Shown piece after piece: positions 43,926 to 50,520 of a stretch of DNA of 64,000 nucleotides. A model generated the notes under the pieces. The model was not told the DNA's origin and searched no databases. It was given only the letters and a program-made list of their open reading frames with translations. Positions within the stretch are counted from its first letter, which is position 1. Every line of letters starts with the position of its first letter. The stretch covers positions 1 through 64,000 of the forward strand of contig JADJBL010000005.1 in the NCBI GenBank assembly GCA_016703765.1. The letters are read 5' to 3'. The translations under genes and the position numbers were made by a program. Source of the stretch: Saprospirales bacterium (lineage in GTDB: Bacteria; Bacteroidota; Bacteroidia; Chitinophagales; Saprospiraceae).

Positions 43926-45263
43926 TCAATAATCTGTTAGGCTTAATTTGATTTTTGCAGGGAAATCGGGGTGGTTGGGGCCACACAGCACGCTGCGGTT
44001 GGCCAGCTCGGTCCTGTAAAGAGGAGTGATGAGCAGGCGGTTACCCGCATCGCCGTTTTTGAGATTTATAAAATAGGCGGATAAATTCAAACGGTAGGTT
44101 TGCGGGACCCCCTCTTCGTCCAAATCCCCGCCGAAGATATTGGGCAGGTCCTGCCTGGCGAGGCCTATGGCCACATCGGGTATGATCTCCAGCTTGCCGT
44201 CTTCCAATATTTCGGAAATGATAAATTGCTGGACGGGTTCGAAGACAAAGCCTCCGTCTTCCGGAAGGGTGATCACCGTCAGTTCCAGTTCGGCGCGGTT
44301 GATGATCCGGTCCTTGATCAGGTTGGTATCGGGAATCTCCACGACGATGCCCAGCCCTGCCATGCCCTGGATGAAGATCAGGCTGTCGCAGAGGGTGGAA
44401 TCCTGGATAAAGGCCTCGACCGGAGCGCCGGTGTAGTCCTGGGTGAAGGTCACCATCCGCGCACTGCCCGAGGTGAATGTAAAGGTGTATTGGTGGAAAA
44501 CCGTATCGACGTGGTAGTAGACGGTAAGGCCTGCCGCGGTCGAATTGAGGTTGAAGCTGAGCATGCCTTTGTTCTGGCCGTTGGTCCTGATCTGAAAGCC
44601 CTTGTATTTTTCCATGAAGGAAGAATCCGATTCGAGCACCAGGGTATCTTCTGCGATGAGCGCCTGTCCGAACGAGTCGTCCATGCGGATACGGGCCATG
44701 GGAACGAGCACCTGGGTACCCATGGTGTCGTTGCCGTGGATGAGGATCTCGACGCTGTCGTTGGGACTGGGGTGAATGGTCTCAGAGCCCACGAGCTGGG
44801 TAGCTGTGAAGCTCCGGTTGGAGTAATAGGTCAGCGTATCGTCCATGGCTTCGTCCAGGAGGTACACCTCGAGGTTGTAGCCTTCCGTGGTGTCGCCGTA
44901 CACGCGTTCGCTGCGGTAGGGGAGGGCGAAGACGACCGAATCGAGCACGGCGCCTTCGAAATCGGGCGGGTCGCCGCCGTCGAGGCGGAGTTGGGCGTTG
45001 ATCACCGCCGTGGAAAGGCCGAAAACCGGGTCGGCAAACTGACCGCAAAGGAAACCCAGCAATTTTTCACCCGATTCTGAACCATAGGTCTTGAGAGAGT
45101 CCGTGGTTTGGAGGTAGGTGATAAAGTGAACCTGGTCGGTGAAGGAAACGTCGATCTGATCTCCTTCCAGGAGGTCGGAGCCGATGAGGCCGGGTTGGGT
45201 GCAGGAATCCAGAAACAATCCAAGGGCGATGAACAGCCCCCAGCTGAAAGGGAGTATTTTCAT
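43926..45263 (-). CDS. DUF4270 lipoprotein
   Basis: A 445-residue exported lipoprotein with signal GLFIALGLFLDSC. It has the DUF4270 pattern: LIGSDLLEGDQIDVSFTDQ, then a beta-rich body and the closing RTELANRSVLCGPNHP with KIKLSLTDY. This family is confined to Bacteroidota. In many members of the phylum it lies between a glycogen-synthase-like gene and glmS, as here (4 nt before glmS, 31 nt after the glgA-like gene). Its role is unknown; surface location is inferred from the lipobox. Confidence 0.88.
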   Translation of the reverse strand: MKILPFSWGLFIALGLFLDSCTQPGLIGSDLLEGDQIDVSFTDQVHFITYLQTTDSLKTYGSESGEKLLGFLCGQFADPVFGLSTAVINAQLRLDGGDPPDFEGAVLDSVVFALPYRSERVYGDTTEGYNLEVYLLDEAMDDTLTYYSNRSFTATQLVGSETIHPSPNDSVEILIHGNDTMGTQVLVPMARIRMDDSFGQALIAEDTLVLESDSSFMEKYKGFQIRTNGQNKGMLSFNLNSTAAGLTVYYHVDTVFHQYTFTFTSGSARMVTFTQDYTGAPVEAFIQDSTLCDSLIFIQGMAGLGIVVEIPDTNLIKDRIINRAELELTVITLPEDGGFVFEPVQQFIISEILEDGKLEIIPDVAIGLARQDLPNIFGGDLDEEGVPQTYRLNLSAYFINLKNGDAGNRLLITPLYRTELANRSVLCGPNHPDFPAKIKLSLTDY

Positions 45264-45294
45264 GAGATAATGGCCAGTTTTCAGGGTTTGGATA

Positions 45295-46116
45295 TCAACC
45301 TTCCACTTCCTCCTGGAGAAGTGCTTGGTAAAATTCTAGGATTGAGCTTAGGTAATCGTCGCCTTCTTTGTAAGCCATGACAGGTTTTTCTGTCTGGGCC
45401 AATTCCTGGGTAACGGAATCGGAAAGACTTTCGCTGCCTTTGACCAGGGCGTCCGAAAGAGCGATGGCTCCGGAGTCGAGGGAAATCTCCTCCCCGTGCA
45501 TATAAGGGCTCAAATGTCCTGCATCGAGGTTGTTGATAGACGCTTTGGCCAAAAAATTGGGGGCCAGCGCCTTCCCGATCGACTCCGAATAAATGGAGTA
45601 GATCACCTTGGAGTGGCGGAACAAGGGCTCGTTCTTGTAGGCGGTTTTGAGGTAAAGGGGAATGAGGCTCGTCATCCAGCCGTGGCAATGGACGATATCG
45701 GGCGGCCATCCGAATTTGCGAACGGTTTCGAGCACGCCTTTGCAAAAGAACACCATGCGGTCGGCGTTGTCGTCAAACGACTGCCCGGCTTCATCTTCAA
45801 ATACGGCTTTCCGTTTGAAAAAATCTTCGTTGTCGAGAAAATAGACCTGCATTCTGGCCCCGGGAAGGGAAGCGACTTTGATGATCAGCGGATAATCGTC
45901 GTCGTCGACGATGATATTCATCCCGGAGAGGCGGACCACCTCGTGCAGGCGGTGCCGGCGCTCGTTGATGGTCCCGAAACGGGGCATGAGTACTCTGATC
46001 TCCAATCCACTATCTTGTGCAAATTGCGGCAATCTCCGCGCTATTTCCGATATTTCCGTCGACTCGGTGTAGGGATTCATTTCCTGCGTTACAATCAAAA
46101 CTTTCTTCTTGCTCAT
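45295..46116 (-). CDS. Glycogen/starch-synthase-like protein, N-terminal GT5 half only
   Basis: The start at 46116 (MSKKKVLIVTQEMNPYTESTEI) matches family starts; a further ATG at 46155 is less likely. The 273 residues correspond to the N-terminal Rossmann domain of GT5 glycogen synthase: TQEMNPYTESTEISEIARRLPQFA, then IRVLMPRFGTIN, and DIVHCHGWMTSLIPLYLKTAY. The ADP-glucose-binding C-terminal domain of a normal 480-residue GlgA is missing, with no further homology downstream. Such short forms are regular in this Bacteroidota neighbourhood, so this is not a truncation. Catalytic ability is doubtful. Promoter -7 box TAAATTTG at 46170-46177. Confidence 0.82.
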   Translation of the reverse strand: MSKKKVLIVTQEMNPYTESTEISEIARRLPQFAQDSGLEIRVLMPRFGTINERRHRLHEVVRLSGMNIIVDDDDYPLIIKVASLPGARMQVYFLDNEDFFKRKAVFEDEAGQSFDDNADRMVFFCKGVLETVRKFGWPPDIVHCHGWMTSLIPLYLKTAYKNEPLFRHSKVIYSIYSESIGKALAPNFLAKASINNLDAGHLSPYMHGEEISLDSGAIALSDALVKGSESLSDSVTQELAQTEKPVMAYKEGDDYLSSILEFYQALLQEEVEG

Positions 46117-46169
46117 ATCTTCACACAGTATCTGTTGATTATAGAATGGGACCACCCCTTTAAAGGTTG

Positions 46170-46177
46170 CAAATTTA
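46170..46177 (-). promoter_or_regulatory. Putative -7 box of the glgA-like to murA transcript
   Basis: TAAATTTG on the reverse strand fully matches TAnnTTTG, 54 nt before the ATG at 46116. The -33 region is a T run without a clear TTG at the right distance. Confidence 0.45.
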
Positions 46178-46204
46178 CAAAAAAAAACCGACTTTTCCCG
46201 ATTT

Positions 46205-47095
46205 ATGGGCGAGGCTAAACCCTGTCAGGCTATGTGGGCATTCCAGCTACCTTCCTCTTTACAAAAGCACCTCAACCGGCACAGGGCAGCTGGAAACTCG
46301 ATCGGGTTCGTTCCCACTATGGGCGCGCTTCACGAGGGCCATCTCTCCCTGGTCCGTCAATCAAACGCAGAAGCGGGGTTTACAGTATGCAGCATCTTTG
46401 TCAACCCCACTCAGTTTAACGATGCGGGCGACCTGTCGAAATACCCCCGTACCGAGGGCGAGGACCTCTTTCAACTCGAGCGAGCCCACTGCGACGCGGT
46501 CTTCCTTCCCTCCGAGGAGGAGGTCTATCCCTCCGGCCTGGATTCCGGTCCGGTCTTCGAGTTCGGGCCCCTGGACAAGGCCATGGAAGGGGAGTTTCGC
46601 CCCGGCCATTTCAAGGGCGTGGCCCAGGTGGTGCACCGGCTTTTACAGATCGTGTCGCCCGATGCGATCTACATGGGCCAAAAGGATTTCCAACAAGTTG
46701 CTATCGTGCGGGAAATGATCCGGCAGGCCGGGCTAAAAGTGCGTCTGGTCATGTGCCCGACCATTCGGGAAAAAGACGGCCTGGCGATGAGTTCCCGCAA
46801 CGTCCGCCTTTTGGAAGGGCAAAGGCTACGCGCCGGGCTGATCTACCGCCAATTGGAGATGATCCGCGAAAATGCGGGCCACGAACCGCTGGCAGACCTG
46901 GAGAAACGGGCGCTGCAATCCCTTTCCAGCGAGCCGGGCTTCCGGCCCGAGTACGTCCGGATCGTCGATGGCAAAACCCTCCGTTCGGTCGGCGATTACT
47001 CCGAAAGCGACTTTATCGTCGCCTGCGTAGCCACATGGGTCGGAGAGGTGCGGCTCATCGATAATGTGGTGATAAAGCATTCAGGTGAGGGGTGA
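46205..47095 (+). CDS. panC: Pantoate-beta-alanine ligase
   Basis: The enzyme joins pantoate and beta-alanine with ATP to make pantothenate. The motifs are complete: FVPTMGALHEGHLSLV (adenylate-forming HIGH-like site), FVNPTQF, YMGQKDFQQ, and the KMSKS-like MSSRN. The N-terminal ten residues are atypical; an internal ATG at 46232 (MWAFQLPSSLQKHL) is the more likely start, giving about 287 residues. It is divergent from the glgA-like gene and is followed by panD after 40 nt. Confidence 0.94.
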   Translation: MGEAKPCQAMWAFQLPSSLQKHLNRHRAAGNSIGFVPTMGALHEGHLSLVRQSNAEAGFTVCSIFVNPTQFNDAGDLSKYPRTEGEDLFQLERAHCDAVFLPSEEEVYPSGLDSGPVFEFGPLDKAMEGEFRPGHFKGVAQVVHRLLQIVSPDAIYMGQKDFQQVAIVREMIRQAGLKVRLVMCPTIREKDGLAMSSRNVRLLEGQRLRAGLIYRQLEMIRENAGHEPLADLEKRALQSLSSEPGFRPEYVRIVDGKTLRSVGDYSESDFIVACVATWVGEVRLIDNVVIKHSGEG

Positions 47096-47135
47096 ATATT
47101 ATTATATTTGCTCCGCCAAAATGAAGTAAGAGCCT

Positions 47136-47489
47136 ATGATGGTGCAAATGTTCAAATCCAAGATACACCGCGCGGTAGTCACGGAAGCCAATCTGAACTA
47201 CGTGGGTAGTATCACCATCGACGAAGATCTGATGGATGCGGCCAATCTGTTGGCAGGGGAGCGGGTACAGGTGGTCAACAACAATAATGGCGAACGGCTG
47301 GAAACATACGTCATCAAGGGGGAACGGGGTTCGGGCATGATCTGCCTGAACGGCGCCGCCGCCCGAAGGGTCCAGGTCGGGGATATCGTCATCATTATCG
47401 CTTATGCCTGGATGGACTACGAGGAAGCCAAAAGCTTCCAACCCAGGGCCATATTTCCCGACGAGCGCAACAGATTAATAAAGAATTAG
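47136..47489 (+). CDS. panD: Aspartate 1-decarboxylase
   Basis: A 117-residue pyruvoyl enzyme that makes beta-alanine from aspartate for PanC. The self-cleavage site is YVGSITID, Gly-Ser, with Ser becoming the pyruvoyl group. The sequence [14 protein letters not shown] before it and [13 protein letters not shown] after it are typical. The family normally starts MFKSKIHRA, so Met5 (47148) is a possible start. It overlaps the GTG of the next gene by one base. Confidence 0.95.
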   Translation: MMVQMFKSKIHRAVVTEANLNYVGSITIDEDLMDAANLLAGERVQVVNNNNGERLETYVIKGERGSGMICLNGAAARRVQVGDIVIIIAYAWMDYEEAKSFQPRAIFPDERNRLIKN

Positions 47490-48538
47490 TGAGACTGAAA
47501 ACAATCCTGAAAGCGCTGGCATTCTTTGCCTTCGGATTTAGTATTCTGTACCTTCTGTACCGCAGTCAGGACAAAGCCTGGCAGGCTCAGTGCGCATTGG
47601 ACGGGGTTCCTGCGGAGCAATGCAATCTGATCGAAAAGCTGCTCGCCGATTTTGCTGGCGCCAACTTCGCCTGGATCGCCCTGGTGGGCGCGCTCCTGAT
47701 GGTGAGCCACCTGAGCCGGACCATGCGCTGGCTCATGCTGATCAGGCCCCTGGGTTACCAACCGAGATTTCTGAATGCCTTTTTCTCCATCGGGGTGGCC
47801 TATTTTGCCAACCTCGGGTTTCCTCGCATCGGCGAAATCGTGCGCGCGGCCACGCTGGCGCGCTACGAGCGGATCCCCGTCGAGAAAGTGATGGGCACGG
47901 TGGTGGTGGATCGGGTAGCCGATGCGCTGACTATGTTTGCCGTGATGGGACTGGCCCTGGTGTTTGAATCCGATCGCATTTTCGGGCTCATCCGTTCGCT
48001 CCGGCAGGGCAATCCCGAAGCGGAATCGGGAGGCGGCTTTCCCTGGCTGATCGCCCTGTTGGTGGCCGGCCTCGCGGGACTAGCCTTTCTTTGGTTCTTT
48101 AGAAAACCCCTGAGCCGCCTGCCGTTATTCAGCAAAATACTGCACATGGTGGAAGGTTTCGGACAGGGCATCCAGGCCATCCGGCGCCTGGAAAAGCCGC
48201 ATTGGTTCCTCTTTCACAGCCTCAACGTCTGGGTGATGTATTATCTGATGGCCTACGTAGGCCTCTTCGCCTTCGGCCCGACCTCCGGACTGGGCCCCCT
48301 GGCGGGATTGATGGTCTTTGCCGCAGGCACCCTGGGCTTTACGGTCCCTTCGCCGGGAGGCATGGGCACCTACCACCTCATGGTCATCCCCGTTTTGACC
48401 TTTTTTTACGGCCTGCAAAAAGCAGACGCCTTCTCCTTTGCCAATATCATTTTCTTCTCCATTCAGATCGGAGTGAATGTGCTGTTTGGAGTGGTGTCTT
48501 TGGTGTTGCTTCCGCTGGTTAATAAGAAAAGTTTTTGA
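47489..48538 (+). CDS. LPG-synthase-like membrane protein (lysylphosphatidylglycerol synthase TM region)
   Basis: A 349-residue polytopic protein starting at a GTG that overlaps the panD stop. It has seven or eight helices and the hallmarks of the LPG_synthase_TM (UPF0104) family: the short motif SRTMRWLMLIRPLGY, FSIGVAYFANLGFPRIGEIVRAATLARYERIPVEK split around PRIGE, and late TVPSPGGMGTYH. It lacks the aminoacyl-transferase domain of MprF, so lipid aminoacylation should not be assumed; it may be a lipid flippase-like protein. Third gene of the panC unit. Confidence 0.87.
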   Translation: MRLKTILKALAFFAFGFSILYLLYRSQDKAWQAQCALDGVPAEQCNLIEKLLADFAGANFAWIALVGALLMVSHLSRTMRWLMLIRPLGYQPRFLNAFFSIGVAYFANLGFPRIGEIVRAATLARYERIPVEKVMGTVVVDRVADALTMFAVMGLALVFESDRIFGLIRSLRQGNPEAESGGGFPWLIALLVAGLAGLAFLWFFRKPLSRLPLFSKILHMVEGFGQGIQAIRRLEKPHWFLFHSLNVWVMYYLMAYVGLFAFGPTSGLGPLAGLMVFAAGTLGFTVPSPGGMGTYHLMVIPVLTFFYGLQKADAFSFANIIFFSIQIGVNVLFGVVSLVLLPLVNKKSF

Positions 48539-48590
48539 GTTTATAAGGGTATAAGTTTTTGACTATTAAAAACTTATACCCTTATAAACT
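48538..48590. terminator. Long bidirectional hairpin between convergent genes
   Basis: Perfect 23-bp arms (48538-48560 and 48568-48590) around a 7-nt loop. The ends carry T runs on both strands, and the first base is the last base of the upstream stop codon. It separates the LPG-like gene from ferritin. Confidence 0.85.
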
Positions 48591-48600
48591 TAAGACCTCC

Positions 48601-49128
48601 CTATTGTTTCCCCTCCGCTCCTTCCGCCGCCACTTGCTTTTGGTTAATTGCCGAAACCTCCTTATCAATATAATACAGCGATTGCGGTCCGTCGCCGATG
48701 AGGCGGATGCGGTCGAGGATGGTGCGCATCAGGACTTCTTCTTCCCTTTGCTCCTCTACGTACCACTGAAGGAAGGCCAGAGTCTGGTGGTCTTTCTCGT
48801 CATAGCTTTGGGCCACCAGGCGGTCGATGGAAGCGCTGACGTTTTTTTCATGCGTATAGACCTCTTCGAAGAGCCCCTGGATAGAAGACCATTTGTGGGG
48901 AGGTTTGGAGATAGCGGGCGTGATGGCGTGCTCTCCCACGTCGTTGATATAATGAAAAATGCGGAGCATGTGTTGCCGCTCTTCTTCCGACTGGCGGAAC
49001 ATGAAAGCGGCGCAGCCCGTCAGGGTCTGCTTTTCACACCAGGATGCCATAGAGAGGTATAGATAGGAAGCGTAGCCTTCCATTGCGATTTGCTCGTTGA
49101 GCGATTTTTCCATTTCCTTGGATAACAT
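48601..49128 (-). CDS. Non-heme ferritin
   Basis: A 175-residue ferritin that stores iron as ferric mineral in a 24-mer. The ferroxidase ligands are visible: Glu in LNEQIAMEGYASYLYLSM, the EERQHM pair (Glu, His) and Glu/Gln in LQWYVEEQREEE. The C-terminal 15 residues are Ala/Glu/Gln-rich and go beyond the fold. It is transcribed toward the HD gene's opposite end, 9 nt after that gene's stop region, so both could share a transcript. Confidence 0.94.
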   Translation of the reverse strand: MLSKEMEKSLNEQIAMEGYASYLYLSMASWCEKQTLTGCAAFMFRQSEEERQHMLRIFHYINDVGEHAITPAISKPPHKWSSIQGLFEEVYTHEKNVSASIDRLVAQSYDEKDHQTLAFLQWYVEEQREEEVLMRTILDRIRLIGDGPQSLYYIDKEVSAINQKQVAAEGAEGKQ

Positions 49129-49137
49129 AGGCTGAAA

Positions 49138-50385
49138 TTAAAGTACAGTAAAATAAACCGCAAATACCATGACGGCCGCGACAAGCCCGTACATAAAAAC
49201 GGCGTAGCAGAGCCGCAGATAGTGGTATTTTTTGGCGAGAACCTTCCCGAGATAATACAGGTCGCGGGTCATAGAGCTGTAGAGGAAATCGTCGTCCTTG
49301 ATCATTTCGACCATGCCCCATTGGAAATCCGAGAGGGTCATATTGAAGTAATTGCCGAAGAAGAGCAGGTTGGTGCGCCGCTCCTGGATGTCTTCGCGGG
49401 TAAAGGTGCCGGTCGTGACCTTCGGGCGGGTGGAGAGGGTCGCATAGATCATGGAGATGAGGCAGACCACCAGCAAAAAGATGGTGGGAACCACAAGTTT
49501 GGGGATGGTTTCGAATTTGGGCGCCAGGTTGGTCAGGATGATCGAGATCATAATGGCGTTGATACTCATCATGATATTGGCCTTGTTGTCGGCGATGGCG
49601 CTCAGGGTGATATGGGTGCGGTAGGTGGTCCGGTACATGGTTTCCACGCCCCTGCCGAGGCTGAGTTCCTTAAGGTCCTGGGTTTCGTCGCCATTTTGTT
49701 CCTTCCCCTTCCCCTTGCCCTTTTTCTTTTTCTTGCCGGGTTTTTCCGGTATTTCCACATACCCGGGCGAATCGGGGTAGAGGCGGGCTTTTTGTTTGTA
49801 CAATTGGCGGATATGTTTTTGCTTCCTTTCGTCGTATAACTCGGTGGCCACCTGCGTGTGGTAGCGGTGCTGGAGCATGAAGTTGAGTTCAAAATCGACC
49901 CATTCCTGTTCGGACATGATCATTTGCTGGGTGACGAGGACCTCCTGCCGGATACGCCCGCAGCGGTCCCAATAGCTCTCCTTGCCCAGGTGGCTCATAT
50001 CGGCGTCGCAGAGGATCTCCTCCAGGACATTGTCGGGATGTTGGGGTACCTTCGTGGCCAGGATACAATTCGCGACCGTCTGCATATCCTTTTCGGGAAA
50101 TTGTCGCTCCTCCAGAAAGGCTTTCGCATAAGCTACGCTTCGCTCCTCGTGCTGGGCGGGGCCTTTGTCGTAGCCCAGGTCGTGAAACCAGGCGGCCAAT
50201 TGCAGGATGGTTAGGTCGCGTTCGGGCAGCTGAAATCCCTGGCCGATTTCCTTCACGGATTCCACGACGGTTTCCGTATGGGGAAAGTTGTGGAATACGT
50301 AGTCCGGTGAAATGTTCTTGTCAAAAAAGGCTTTGACGTATTGCTCGGCCTCGGCGAGTAGTCTTTGGTCGTTTATTGGCTCCAT
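49138..50385 (-). CDS. HD phosphohydrolase fused to a PycTM-like membrane domain
   Basis: Residues 20-185 are an HD-domain metallohydrolase. Candidate metal ligands are His32 or His36 (FHNFPH), His68-Asp69 (WFHDLGYD) and Asp127 (ILCDAD). Residues 215-240 are a Lys-rich linker. From 255 to 413 there is a three-helix membrane domain with LSAIADNKANIMMSINAIMISI, the pattern of the PycTM effector family (Pycsar antiphage systems, DUF5706). In Pycsar systems a PycTM domain responds to cCMP or cUMP and disrupts the membrane. Fusion to an HD hydrolase hints at built-in nucleotide hydrolysis, which is inference. No pyrimidine cyclase gene is adjacent. A 10-bp inverted repeat touches the start codon. 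Confidence 0.82.
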   Translation of the reverse strand: MEPINDQRLLAEAEQYVKAFFDKNISPDYVFHNFPHTETVVESVKEIGQGFQLPERDLTILQLAAWFHDLGYDKGPAQHEERSVAYAKAFLEERQFPEKDMQTVANCILATKVPQHPDNVLEEILCDADMSHLGKESYWDRCGRIRQEVLVTQQMIMSEQEWVDFELNFMLQHRYHTQVATELYDERKQKHIRQLYKQKARLYPDSPGYVEIPEKPGKKKKKGKGKGKEQNGDETQDLKELSLGRGVETMYRTTYRTHITLSAIADNKANIMMSINAIMISIILTNLAPKFETIPKLVVPTIFLLVVCLISMIYATLSTRPKVTTGTFTREDIQERRTNLLFFGNYFNMTLSDFQWGMVEMIKDDDFLYSSMTRDLYYLGKVLAKKYHYLRLCYAVFMYGLVAAVMVFAVYFTVL

Positions 50386-50412
50386 TTACTTTTGGATGAA
50401 GACCAAAAGTAA
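50386..50412 (-). promoter_or_regulatory. Operator-like inverted repeat holding the -7 box of the HD-PycTM gene
   Basis: TTACTTTTGG (50386-50395) and its exact complement (50403-50412) are separated by 7 nt and begin one base from the ATG. The distal arm contains TACTTTTG on the gene strand (50411-50404), a full TAnnTTTG match, so the repeat overlaps the promoter and the leader. Confidence 0.55.
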
Positions 50413-50513
50413 GTTGAAAAGATGAATAGTTGAAAAGTTTAAAGAAAGCCTTTTTGGCTTCGCCAAAAAGTATTATTCAACTTTTCAACTTTTCAACTAT
50501 TCAACTTTTCAAC
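50413..50513. terminator. Nested inverted repeats after parC
   Basis: Outer arms of 25 bp (50413-50437 and 50489-50513, 24/25 matched) are built from TTGAAAAG units. They enclose a perfect 9-bp hairpin CTTTTTGGC/GCCAAAAAG (50450-50470). TTCAACT repeats fill the right arm up to the parC stop. It probably ends parC transcription. Confidence 0.6.
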
Positions 50514-50520
50514 TTTTCAA

